Below are positions 7,221 through 15,162 of a stretch of DNA of 64,000 nucleotides, one piece after another. The translations under genes and the position numbers were made by a program. How positions within the stretch are numbered: the first letter of the stretch is position 1; every line of letters begins with the position of its first letter. Where the stretch lies: positions 67,606-131,605 of the forward strand of contig CAYUBQ010000003.1 of NCBI GenBank assembly GCA_964443135.1. The letters are read 5' to 3'. The notes under the pieces are model-generated. The model ran no database searches. It saw nothing but the letters and a program-made list of their open reading frames with translations, and was not told where the DNA came from. The stretch comes from JAIPEI01 sp964443135. GTDB taxonomy: Bacteria > Desulfobacterota > DSM-4660 > Desulfatiglandales > HGW-15.

Positions 7221-8287
7221 TGCGCGCCCGGAGCCTGCCGTCCCATCGCGTGATCTCCTCCGCAGGGTTTCTCGATCTCACCTCGAGGATCATGGAAACC
7301 GGCCCGGTCATGGGACCCATGGAGCGGCCGGACCAGCCCGGATTTCACCTGTTCGACATCCTGCGCCGGCCCGAGGACCTCGTCCTTCGGTACACCACGA
7401 CCACCATGCCTCCCAAAAAGGCCTTTTTCCCACCCACGGAAACGGTGTTTCGGTTCACCACCGGCGATCCCCCCAATCTCGAGCCCGTCCGGGGCGACCC
7501 GCCCCGGGTCCTTCTGGGGGTGCATCCCTGCGACCTCTCGGCTGTCGACGCCCTGGATCGGGCGTACAGCTTCCCGCCCCCGGACCGAAGGTGGCTGCAC
7601 AACCGCAGCCGGTCGGTCATCGTGGGGGTGGACTGCTTCCCGGACGAGTACTGCTTCTGCGACTCCCTGGGCGTGTCCCAGGCCCGGAGGCCGTGCGACC
7701 TTTTTCTGACGGAGATCGAACGCGGCTACCTGGTGGAGATTTACACCGAGGCGGGCGGGGAGCTGCTGGCCGATGCGGCAACCTCCGAGGCGCAGGGGCA
7801 GGACTTCCTCGAAGCGGAGGACCGGCGGAGACAGAAGAACCTGGGCTTCCGGGGGCGGCTGGAGGCGGACCCGGACCGGCTGGCGGATTTCCTGGAGGCA
7901 GGGACTTTCCGGGAGATCTGGGAGGAGATCGCATCCCGGTGCTACAGCTGCGGGTCCTGCAACACCACCTGCCCGGCCTGCTTCTGCTTCACCATGGACG
8001 ACGTGTTCGACTGGGACCTCCAGAGCGGCGAGAGGCGCCGTGCGTGGGATGCCTGCCAGCTGCTGGACTTCGCCGCCGTGGCCGGCGGCCACCGGTTCCG
8101 GGGGGAACGGTGGCAGCGGGTCCGTCACCGGTGGCACCGCAAGTTCCTCTACCTCCACCGAAGGTTCGGCCGCCCGTTCTGCACGGGCTGCGGGCGGTGC
8201 AGCAGGGCGTGCACGGCGGACATCAACATACTGGACGAGACCAATCGGATCATCGCAGCCGCCACGAAGGGAAGAGCTCATGGGTGA
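7217..8287 (+). CDS. hydB: [NiFe] hydrogenase (group 3b) beta subunit, 4Fe-4S dicluster protein
   Basis: A 356-residue cytoplasmic protein of the sulfhydrogenase beta / anaerobic sulfite reductase A family. Two C-terminal cluster motifs are visible: CYSCGSCNTTCPACFC near residue 242 and CTGCGRCSRACTADIN near 322. Family members pass electrons between the FAD/NAD(P) subunit and the hydrogenase small subunit. GVHPCDLSAVDALD in the N-terminal half is a family landmark. The gene overlaps the ferritin-like gene by 4 nt and the gamma gene by 8 nt, in the beta-gamma-delta-alpha order known from Pyrococcus hydrogenase I. Confidence 0.9.
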   Translation: MMRARSLPSHRVISSAGFLDLTSRIMETGPVMGPMERPDQPGFHLFDILRRPEDLVLRYTTTTMPPKKAFFPPTETVFRFTTGDPPNLEPVRGDPPRVLLGVHPCDLSAVDALDRAYSFPPPDRRWLHNRSRSVIVGVDCFPDEYCFCDSLGVSQARRPCDLFLTEIERGYLVEIYTEAGGELLADAATSEAQGQDFLEAEDRRRQKNLGFRGRLEADPDRLADFLEAGTFREIWEEIASRCYSCGSCNTTCPACFCFTMDDVFDWDLQSGERRRAWDACQLLDFAAVAGGHRFRGERWQRVRHRWHRKFLYLHRRFGRPFCTGCGRCSRACTADINILDETNRIIAAATKGRAHG

Positions 8288-9149
8288 GACGGGAAAACGG
8301 GGGGCGCCCACCGCCGACTGGACCTACCTGCCCGAGCCGGCCCGGATCGTTTCGATTCGACGGGAGGCGGTGGACGCCGTGATCGAGCTGGAGCGGGCCG
8401 ATCGCCGCTCCCTTGGGCACAAGCCGGGTCAGTTCGTCCAGGTGTCCGTGTTCGGCTACGGGGAGATCCCCATCTCCATCTGCTCCTCGCCGACCCGCAC
8501 CGACCGGTTCAAGCTCTGCGTCCGCCCGGTCGGACGCGTGAGCAACGCGCTGTACAACGCCCCGGAGGGCGGGTGGGTCGGTATCCGGGGGCCCTTCGGC
8601 CGGGGGTTTCCCATCCGAACCATGCGGAACCGGGACGTTCTGGCCGTGGCCGGCGGCTTCGGCCTGGCGCCCCTGCGATCCCTGATCCAGTACGTGCGGG
8701 ACAACCGGGAGGCCTACGGGCGGCTCATCGTGGTGTACGGGGCCAGGAACCCCTCCCTGATCCTGTTCCGGAACGACGTCGAGACGTGGGGCCGGGAGGG
8801 GGATGTGGAGATGTTTCTCACCGTGGACGAGGCCGACGAGTCCTGGACCGGAAGGACCGGGGTGCTGACGGAGCCCCTCGAGAAGGAGATCGAGCTCGCT
8901 CCCCGGTCGACCGTGGCCGCCGTGGTCGGTCCCCCGGTCATGTTCCGGTTCGTGGCCGCGGGGCTCCTGGCCAAGGGCATGAACCGGCGGCGGATCTTCT
9001 TCTCCCTGGAACGCCGGTTCGAGTGCGGGATCGGCAAGTGCGGCCACTGCCAGCTCAACGGGGTGTACGTCTGCCAGGACGGGCCGGTGTTCCGCTACTC
9101 GGACCTGGCGGGGTTCAGCGAGGCGGTCGAGGCCCGGGCCCCGGAGTGA
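8280..9149 (+). CDS. hydG: [NiFe] hydrogenase (group 3b) gamma subunit, FAD/NAD(P)-binding
   Basis: A 289-residue ferredoxin-NADP reductase-type protein: flavin barrel (KPGQFVQVSVFGYGEIPISI near residue 48), NAD(P)-binding fold (VLAVAGGFGLAPLRSL near 120; VVYGARNPSLILF) and a C-terminal 2Fe-2S site (CGIGKCGHCQLNGVYVCQDG near 248-268). This subunit exchanges electrons with NAD(P)H, as in dihydroorotate dehydrogenase PyrK. The ATG at 8280 overlaps the beta gene. Together with the beta, delta and alpha genes it forms a soluble bidirectional hydrogenase coupling H2 to NAD(P)(H). Confidence 0.92.
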   Translation: MGETGKRGAPTADWTYLPEPARIVSIRREAVDAVIELERADRRSLGHKPGQFVQVSVFGYGEIPISICSSPTRTDRFKLCVRPVGRVSNALYNAPEGGWVGIRGPFGRGFPIRTMRNRDVLAVAGGFGLAPLRSLIQYVRDNREAYGRLIVVYGARNPSLILFRNDVETWGREGDVEMFLTVDEADESWTGRTGVLTEPLEKEIELAPRSTVAAVVGPPVMFRFVAAGLLAKGMNRRRIFFSLERRFECGIGKCGHCQLNGVYVCQDGPVFRYSDLAGFSEAVEARAPE

Positions 9150-9226
9150 GAGACGGGAACCGTTGGACGGCCGGCCGCGGGGGCTTACGGCGGTCTTCGG
9201 GAACGGAACGGTGGGAAGGGAGGACC

Positions 9227-10036
9227 ATGAAAGGAGACAAACCGCGAATCGCGTTCTTCGACTTCGCCTGCTGCGAGGGGTGCCAGCTGACCGTCCTCCA
9301 GCTGGAGGAGGCCCTGCTGGATCTGCTGGAGCACGTGGAGGTGGTCGCCTGGCGGGAGGCCATGAGCGGCGGATCGGACGACTACGACATCGCGTTCTGC
9401 GAGGGGAGCGTCTCCACCCGGAAGGACGAGGAGCGCATCCGGAGAATCCGGGAGACGGCGGAGACGGTGGTCGCCCTGGGGACCTGCGCGAGCATCGGCT
9501 GTCACAACGCGCTCAAGAACCGGTGGAGCGGGGAGGAGGTGCTGGAGCTGGTCTACGGGGAGGAGGCCGGTGGCTTCGAGACCCTGCCCGCCCGGCCCGT
9601 GGCCGGGGTGGTGCCGGTGGACTACCGGATCCTCGGCTGTCCCGCCAGCCTTCCCGAGATCGAGACCGTGTTCAAGCGGATCCTCACCGGCCAGCCCCAT
9701 CCCCTTCCCAACGACCCGGTCTGCGTGGAGTGCAAGCGAAACGACCATCTGTGCGTTCTCGAGAAAGGCGTCATGTGCCTGGGACCGGTGACCCGCTGCG
9801 GCTGCGACGCGATCTGCACGGCCTACGGCGACGCGTGCCAGGGGTGCCGGGGCCTCGTGGACCAGGCCAACCTGGAGGCGGCGGTCCGGGTGCTCACCTC
9901 GGACCACCGCCACGCCATCATGGACGCCGTGGCCCGCCGGCTTCGGGCGGACCCGGAGCGGATCCGCACCTGGTTCTCCCTGTACAACGGCCCGGACCTT
10001 CGGGTGGAACAGGAGACGACCGAGCATGGTTCGTGA
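9227..10036 (+). CDS. hydD: [NiFe] hydrogenase (group 3b) delta/small subunit
   Basis: A 269-residue small subunit. The proximal-cluster Cys residues appear in FDFACCEGCQLT (residues 11-22), GTCASIGCHN near 86 and ILGCPAS near 133. A second cluster-binding segment follows with CVECKRNDHLC, KGVMCLGPVTRCGCDAIC and ACQGCRG, as in the soluble group 3 enzymes, and there is no Tat signal, so it is cytoplasmic. The ATG at 9227 follows GGGAGG with about 3-nt spacing in a GAAGGGAGGACC context. The gene overlaps the large-subunit gene by 11 nt. Confidence 0.92.
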   Translation: MKGDKPRIAFFDFACCEGCQLTVLQLEEALLDLLEHVEVVAWREAMSGGSDDYDIAFCEGSVSTRKDEERIRRIRETAETVVALGTCASIGCHNALKNRWSGEEVLELVYGEEAGGFETLPARPVAGVVPVDYRILGCPASLPEIETVFKRILTGQPHPLPNDPVCVECKRNDHLCVLEKGVMCLGPVTRCGCDAICTAYGDACQGCRGLVDQANLEAAVRVLTSDHRHAIMDAVARRLRADPERIRTWFSLYNGPDLRVEQETTEHGS

Positions 10037-11342
10037 AGCGAACATCCACGTGCATCACCTGACCCGCGTGGAAGGCCACGGCGACATCACGGCCGTGATC
10101 CAGGGCGGCGAGCTGAAGGAGGTGCGGTTCTCGGTGGTGGAGGCCCCTCGCTTTTTCGAGGCCTTCCTGCGGGGTAGGTCCTACGACGAGGTGGCCCACC
10201 TGGCCTCCCGCATCTGCGGCATCTGCGCGGTGAGCCACCGGGCGGCCGCGCTGAAGGCCGTCGAGTCGGCGTTCGGCGTGCGGATCTCCGACCAGTCCGT
10301 GCTGTTGCGGCGGCTCGCCTTCCACGGGGAGGTCCTGAGCAGCCACGTCCTCCACCTCTACTTTCTCGCGGCCCCTGATTTCATGGGTGTCCCCAGCATC
10401 CTCCACCTGGCCGGCACCGACCGGGAGACGGTCCAGCGGGCCATGCGGCTGAAACGGATGGCCTACGATCTCTGCAGGGAGGTGGTGGGCCGGCACACCC
10501 ACCCGGTGGCCATGAACGCGGGTGGGTTCCCCTTTGTCCACGACGAGTCGGGGCTCCTGCGCATGAAGGAGCGGTTGGTCGAGGCGGTGGAGGACGTGCG
10601 GGAGACGGTGTCGCTCTTCCAGGGGCTGTCGCTTCCGTCCTTCGAACGGGAGACGGAGTCCGTGTCGTTGAAGCACCCGGCCGTCTACCCGTTTTACGAG
10701 GGCGACCTCTTCTCGAGCGAGAGCGGTTCCCTGGCCCCGGACTCCTACCGGGAGGCCGTGCGGGAGTACGTCCAGCCGCACTCCACGGCCAAGTACGCCC
10801 GCTGGAACCGGCCCGAGTACATGGTCGGGGCCCTGTCCAGGGTGAACAACAACCGGGATCTGCTGGGCCCCCTCGCCCTGGAGGCGGCGGATCGGCTGGG
10901 CCTGGAGAGCCCCTGTCACAACCCCTTCATGAACAACGCCGCACAGGTCGTGGAGTGCGCCCACTGCCTGGAAGAGTCCGTGGTCATCATCGATCAGCTG
11001 CTCGAAACCGGGCTCCGTCCCGAGGACGAGGAGGCCGAGGTCCGGCCCTGCGCGGGCCGGGGGGTGGGCGCGGTGGAGGCCCCCCGGGGGACGCTGTTTC
11101 ACGAGTACGCCTTCGACGGGGAGGGACGGTGCCTGGAGGCGAACCTGGTGATCCCCACCGCCCAGAACCTGGGGAACATCGAGGCGGACCTGAAGGCGTA
11201 CACGCCGGGACTGGTGGACCGGGAGGAATCGGCCATCGAGCAGGCTCTCGAAATCCTGGTCCGGGCCTACGACCCGTGCATCTCCTGCTCGACCCACGTG
11301 ATTCGACTGGATCGGGAGCCGTCAATCCCTTCAATCCCTTGA
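10026..11342 (+). CDS. hydA: [NiFe] hydrogenase (group 3b) alpha/large subunit
   Basis: A 438-residue large subunit with both metal-binding signatures: RICGICAVSHRAA near residue 62 and DPCISCSTH near 418-426, giving the four Cys that hold Ni and Fe(CN)2CO. All four are Cys, so there is no selenocysteine in this enzyme. The 14-residue tail after the final His would be cut off by a maturation protease, although none of the hyp or protease genes is in this window. N-terminal LTRVEGHGDI is also typical. It catalyses reversible H2 oxidation; the 3b enzymes can also reduce sulfur to H2S in some archaea. Confidence 0.94.
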   Translation: MVREANIHVHHLTRVEGHGDITAVIQGGELKEVRFSVVEAPRFFEAFLRGRSYDEVAHLASRICGICAVSHRAAALKAVESAFGVRISDQSVLLRRLAFHGEVLSSHVLHLYFLAAPDFMGVPSILHLAGTDRETVQRAMRLKRMAYDLCREVVGRHTHPVAMNAGGFPFVHDESGLLRMKERLVEAVEDVRETVSLFQGLSLPSFERETESVSLKHPAVYPFYEGDLFSSESGSLAPDSYREAVREYVQPHSTAKYARWNRPEYMVGALSRVNNNRDLLGPLALEAADRLGLESPCHNPFMNNAAQVVECAHCLEESVVIIDQLLETGLRPEDEEAEVRPCAGRGVGAVEAPRGTLFHEYAFDGEGRCLEANLVIPTAQNLGNIEADLKAYTPGLVDREESAIEQALEILVRAYDPCISCSTHVIRLDREPSIPSIP

Positions 11343-11366
11343 GATCAGGAAGAAAGGAGGCCCACC

Positions 11367-11552
11367 ATGAAGGAGAGCCAGGAAACCGGCGAGCCCGAGG
11401 AGAGAGACGCCCTCTGCCCGGAGTGCGGCCACGCGTTCAAGGCCTACGTGGATCGCATCGTCCCCGACGGCAAGGAGAGCGAGATGCGGGAAAAGATCGA
11501 CTGCCCGGTCTGCGGCTGTGGGGAGTGCAACGTGGTGCAGCCGGGGACCTAG
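11367..11552 (+). CDS. Small zinc-ribbon protein
   Basis: A 61-residue acidic protein with two Cys pairs, LCPECGHAF and CPVCGCGEC, enough for one zinc ribbon, plus extra Cys. The ATG at 11367 follows AAAGGAGG with good spacing, 24 nt after the hydrogenase large subunit, so it is likely the next operon gene. Function unknown; an assembly or regulatory role for the hydrogenase is possible. Confidence 0.75.
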   Translation: MKESQETGEPEERDALCPECGHAFKAYVDRIVPDGKESEMREKIDCPVCGCGECNVVQPGT

Positions 11553-11743
11553 CCGGCCGGGTCGGTGGGGGTGCCGTACCTTCCGTCCGGATCGAAAATA
11601 CCGTCGCGACCCCATTCTCAGGGAGAGTGGGAAGACGTAGGATGAGGGTCGATATCCGACGAGCGGATCCGATCCCTGCGGCGGACGCCGGCTGCAGGCC
11701 GCGTCGGAGCTCCCGAAAACCATTGAACGGAAAGGAGGCAGGC

Positions 11744-11965
11744 ATGGCAGGACCGACCACACCCGTACATTGCCCCGGGTTCGACAGCTTCAAGCACCTG
11801 AAATCCTTCGTCTGCAAGTGCCCCAACTGCGGAACGGAAAAGGAGATTTTCTCGGACGAGTTCGAGCGGATCCACACCTGCAGCAACTGCAAGCAGGAGA
11901 TCGATTTCACCCAGTGCAGCATCGAGGGGGAGGGGGGCTCGCCCGAGAGCTTCGAGAAGAGCTAG
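11744..11965 (+). CDS. Small zinc-ribbon protein
   Basis: A 73-residue protein with a four-Cys zinc ribbon (VCKCPNCGTEKE and HTCSNCKQE) and two more Cys (HCPGF near the N-terminus, TQCSIEG). The ATG at 11744 has AAAGGAGG 5 nt upstream. It lies 191 nt after the first zinc-ribbon gene; the gap carries an imperfect inverted repeat, CCCCATTCTC-AGG-GAGAGTGGG, at 11610-11631, so it may have its own promoter. A strong terminator lies 65 nt after its stop. Confidence 0.75.
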   Translation: MAGPTTPVHCPGFDSFKHLKSFVCKCPNCGTEKEIFSDEFERIHTCSNCKQEIDFTQCSIEGEGGSPESFEKS

Positions 11966-12030
11966 CTTCCATCAGGAGGCGGTCCTTTTCGTCCGCGCTT
12001 CCCCCGGGACGCCAACCCGCCTCGAACTGA

Positions 12031-12075
12031 AAACCGGCCGCGGCGGCCCGATTTCCGATCCGCCGCGGCCGGTTT
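12031..12075 (+). terminator. Strong hairpin terminator
   Basis: A perfect 16-bp stem, AAACCGGCCGCGGCGG and CCGCCGCGGCCGGTTT, with a 13-nt loop. It lies between the convergent zinc-ribbon and diheme-peroxidase genes and could work in both directions. Confidence 0.8.
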
Positions 12076-12107
12076 CGTCTCGTTGCCCTCCCTTCCGGTT
12101 CCGAAGG

Positions 12108-13544
12108 CTACAGCTGCCGCATGAAGGCCGTCAGGGCCTCCTTCTCGTCCTCGGTCAGGTTCACGCCGGTGACGAGGTTGAAGAACTCCACCGTGTCCTC
12201 CAGGGTCAGGCAGCGACCGTCGTGGAGGTAAGGCGGCGAGTCCTTGATGCCCCTCAAGGTGAAGGTCTTGATGGGGCCGTCCGAGATGTTGTACTGGCCG
12301 TTGACCATCTCCGGCTCGTAGAAGCGCCCCGCCTTCAGGTCGTGCATCTTGTCGTCCAGGTAAAAGGGCGCGGGGTGGCACTCGGCGCAGCGACCCTTTC
12401 CGAAGAAGATTTCCTGACCCGTCATCTCCAGGTCCGTGGCCTTGGCCGGGTCCAGCTTGCCGAAGGTGTCCAGCTTGGGCGCCGGGGGGAAGTCGAGCAT
12501 GTTCTGCATCTGGGCCATCATGGCCACCTGGCTCGCCCGGTCCGGCAGGTTGACCCCTTTCTTGGCGGCGGTGACGTGGTCCCCGTCGAAGTAGGCGGTT
12601 CGCTGCTCGAACTCCGTGAAGTCCTCGATGGATCGCAGGGAGCGCTTGGAGCCGTGGATCTGCTGGTTGAACATCCCGCGCAGGCTCACGGTGTCCAGGC
12701 GGAACCGGGCGATGTGGGGTCGCGTGTCGGGGTTCAGGTGAAACGCGCCGTTGGTGTGGCCGTTCGCGTGGCAGTCCAGGCAGCTCACACCGAGGCTGGG
12801 TTCGTCCACCTTGCGGTCCGTGGTCTGGTTGAACTGCTGCTGGGGAAACGGCGTGAGGAGAAGGCGGAGCCCCTCCATCTGGACGGGCGTCAGGATCCCC
12901 TCCATGATGTCGTAGTAGTTTTTGATGGAGAGGAGCTTCCCCTGCGAGACGTCGCCCAGGTCGGGCCTGGTGCTGAGAAAGATGGGCGGGGGAAACTCGG
13001 GGAGAAAGTGCTCGGGCAGGTCCATGGCCGTGTCGAATCGCTCGAGGGAGCGCTTCTCCAGCTTCAAGATCTCCTGGATGTGGTTCTCGGGGAAGACCTG
13101 CCCGCCGGTCTCGTGCTTGGCATGGGGCAGGGGGCGGAACCCCATGGGGAAGAGGTCCTTCTCCTTGATGGTCTCCGGGGACATGGAGGCCAGCTTCTCC
13201 CAGGTCACCCCCTCGGGCAGCCGGACCCGCACCCCTTCCTGGACCGCCCTGCGGCCCGCGGACATCATCACGTCCGAGGGTCGGTCGCTCAGGTCGTAGC
13301 GCTTCTCGAGCAGCGCTTTCTGGCGTTCCATGTAGTGGGACTTCTTCTTCACGTCCTGGGCCCGGACCGCTTCGAAGTCGGGCTCCATGACCGGGAGGTA
13401 GGTCTTGTGGATGGGGTCCGCTCCGGGCGGAATGCCCATCCGCACGTTGTCCTTGTCCGCGGCGCTCGCGCCGTGTACCAGCAGCAGGGCGACGGCGGCG
13501 AGAAGGACGCTTGCACCGCAAACCCGCGTGGATGCATTCTTCAT
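12108..13544 (-). CDS. Diheme cytochrome c peroxidase-family protein
   Basis: A 478-residue exported protein with a signal peptide ending near HGASAAD (residue 29) and two CxxCH sites, CLDCH at 255 and CAECH at 386. The C-terminal half matches the MauG/cytochrome c peroxidase fold, with the late motif PPYLHDGR. The N-terminal ~240 residues are longer than in classical CcpA (about 330 aa total). Family members reduce H2O2 in the periplasm or make protein oxidations like MauG. The ATG at 13544 follows AAAGGAG with 6-nt spacing. It appears to be a single-gene unit. Confidence 0.85.
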   Translation of the reverse strand: MKNASTRVCGASVLLAAVALLLVHGASAADKDNVRMGIPPGADPIHKTYLPVMEPDFEAVRAQDVKKKSHYMERQKALLEKRYDLSDRPSDVMMSAGRRAVQEGVRVRLPEGVTWEKLASMSPETIKEKDLFPMGFRPLPHAKHETGGQVFPENHIQEILKLEKRSLERFDTAMDLPEHFLPEFPPPIFLSTRPDLGDVSQGKLLSIKNYYDIMEGILTPVQMEGLRLLLTPFPQQQFNQTTDRKVDEPSLGVSCLDCHANGHTNGAFHLNPDTRPHIARFRLDTVSLRGMFNQQIHGSKRSLRSIEDFTEFEQRTAYFDGDHVTAAKKGVNLPDRASQVAMMAQMQNMLDFPPAPKLDTFGKLDPAKATDLEMTGQEIFFGKGRCAECHPAPFYLDDKMHDLKAGRFYEPEMVNGQYNISDGPIKTFTLRGIKDSPPYLHDGRCLTLEDTVEFFNLVTGVNLTEDEKEALTAFMRQL

Positions 13545-13903
13545 CAAAGGCTCCTTTCGTTTCGGGTGAATCGGTTTTCGGGCTTCGCCTTCCACTTTAC
13601 GCAGGGGGCCCTCCGGTGGGAATCAGGTAGAGACCCCACACCGGGTACGGGATCACGGTATTCGCTGCCGGGGTTCCGGAAGGTGTCCTGCAGCGAAGTG
13701 ATGGCCTGTCGGACCACGTCGAGGCTCCGGTTGAGGGCCCTTTCCTCCATCCAGTCCAGCGGGAGGTCCGGAGTGCCTTCGCCGTGAAGCTTGAAAACGG
13801 CGGATACGGCCTTACTGTCTCAGGAAAGCGCGAGAGGTGCCATGGGGGCGGGGCTGTACGCTCCGCCCCCGAGCGGGGTAACCTGTGAAGAGGGGGAGAA
13901 GCG
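13545..13903. other. Intergenic region with a likely coding remnant
   Basis: 359 bp between divergent genes. On the minus strand at about 13660-13800 a frame reads AVFKLHGEGTPDLPLDWMEE and RSLDVVRQAITSLQDTF with coding-like codon use, but it begins after a TGA and loses sense near 13660, where another frame (VIPYPVWGLYLIPTGGPPA) takes over. This could be the tail of a frameshifted gene. A GGGGGCGG/CCGCCCCC hairpin lies at 13844-13870. No intact gene seen. Confidence 0.35.
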
Positions 13904-15043
13904 ATGCGATCGAGCCGTTGGGGCCGCAACTGGATCGAAGGGGGCCTGATCGCCCTCATTCTGCTGGCGCCGCTCCCGGCGGGCTGCGTTCCCGCGCTGC
14001 CCCGGGGCGGCATCCATTTGGAGGCCGTCTCCCTGCCGGCCGGCTTCCGGATCGGGCTGTTCGCCGACCGGGTCGCCGGGGCCCGGAGCCTGGCCCTGGG
14101 ACCGCAGGGAACCGTCTTTGTGGGGACCCGGGATGAAGGCAAGGTGTATGCACTGGAGGATCGCGACGGCGACGGCCGGGCGGACCGTGTCCGGACCCTC
14201 CTGGAGGGGCTGGACACGCCCAACGGAGTGGCCCTCAGGGACGGCGCGCTCTACGTGGCCGAGGTGAGCCGGGTGCTGAGGTACGACCTCATCGAGGAGA
14301 ACCTGGAGAGCCCCCCCGAGCCCGTGGTGGTGAACGACTCCTTCCCGGAGGACGAGCACCACGGGTGGAAGTACATTGCCTTCGGCCCCGACGGTCTGTT
14401 GTACGTGCCGGTGGGCGCACCGTGCAACGTCTGCAACGAAGGAGACCCCTACGCCTCCCTGATGCGCATGCAGCCGGACGGCCGGGACCTGGAGATCTTC
14501 GCGCGGGGCGTCCGGAACACGGTGGGCTTCGACTGGCACCCGGGGACCGGGCTCCTCTGGTTCACGGACAACGGGAGGGACTGGATGGGGGACGACCGTC
14601 CCCCGGACGAGCTGAACCGGGCCGCCGAGCCCGGGCTCCACTTCGGGTTCCCGTTCTGCCACGGCCGGGACGTGAAGGACCCGGAGTACGGCGAGGGCCG
14701 CACCTGCGGGGACTACGTGGCGCCGGCCATGGAGCTGGGACCCCACGTGGCCGCCCTGGGCATGAGCTTCTACCGGGGGCAGGCCTTTCCCGAGGACTAC
14801 CGGAACCGGGTCTTCATCGCGGAGCACGGATCGTGGAACCGCACCGACCCCATCGGGTACCGGATCACCACGGTGACTCTGGAGGGCCCCCGGGCGGTCC
14901 GCTACGAGGTGTTTGCCGAGGGTTGGCTCCAGGGGCGGACCGCCTGGGGAAGGCCCGTGGACGTGCTCGCCGCGCCCGACGGGTCCCTGCTGGTCTCCGA
15001 CGACCGGGCCGGGGCGGTCTACCGGATCACCTACGATCCCTGA
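13904..15043 (+). CDS. PQQ-dependent sugar/sorbosone dehydrogenase-like beta-propeller protein
   Basis: A 379-residue exported protein. The N-terminus has a hydrophobic segment ending in LPAGC at about residue 34, a possible lipoprotein site though Pro at -3 is unusual. The rest is a beta-propeller with repeated glucose/sorbosone dehydrogenase motifs: LALGPQGTVFVGTRDEGKV, GLDTPNGVALRDG, HHGWKYIAFGPDGLLYV, GVRNTVGFDWHP, and GHGSW-like AEHGSWNR near 305. Known relatives use PQQ and pass electrons to periplasmic cytochromes, which fits the diheme peroxidase next door, although many homologues have no proven substrate. Confidence 0.85.
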   Translation: MRSSRWGRNWIEGGLIALILLAPLPAGCVPALPRGGIHLEAVSLPAGFRIGLFADRVAGARSLALGPQGTVFVGTRDEGKVYALEDRDGDGRADRVRTLLEGLDTPNGVALRDGALYVAEVSRVLRYDLIEENLESPPEPVVVNDSFPEDEHHGWKYIAFGPDGLLYVPVGAPCNVCNEGDPYASLMRMQPDGRDLEIFARGVRNTVGFDWHPGTGLLWFTDNGRDWMGDDRPPDELNRAAEPGLHFGFPFCHGRDVKDPEYGEGRTCGDYVAPAMELGPHVAALGMSFYRGQAFPEDYRNRVFIAEHGSWNRTDPIGYRITTVTLEGPRAVRYEVFAEGWLQGRTAWGRPVDVLAAPDGSLLVSDDRAGAVYRITYDP

Positions 15044-15044
15044 C

Positions 15045-15102
15045 CCAATTCGGGGGACACCATACTTAATTCCCGAATTAAGTATGGTGTCCCCCGAATT
15101 GG
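15045..15102. repeat. Perfect 28-bp inverted repeat (REP-like hairpin)
   Basis: Two 28-nt arms, perfectly complementary (beginning CCAATTCGGGGGACACCATA), are separated by only 2 nt, starting 2 nt after the sugar-dehydrogenase stop. From memory the same AATTCGGGGGACACCATACT sequence is a common repeat near REP-associated (RAYT/Y1) transposase genes in many genomes. No such transposase is in this window. It can also act as a transcription terminator. Confidence 0.85.
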
Positions 15103-15162
15103 AATTGCCCGAATTGAACCCTTTCGAATCAGATCGAGTCGTGTTTTCCGGCTTCCCACCGG

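Noticed and set aside
10026..11342. Selenocysteine in the hydrogenase large subunit
   Set aside because: The final metal motif reads DPCISC with codons for Cys at both positions.
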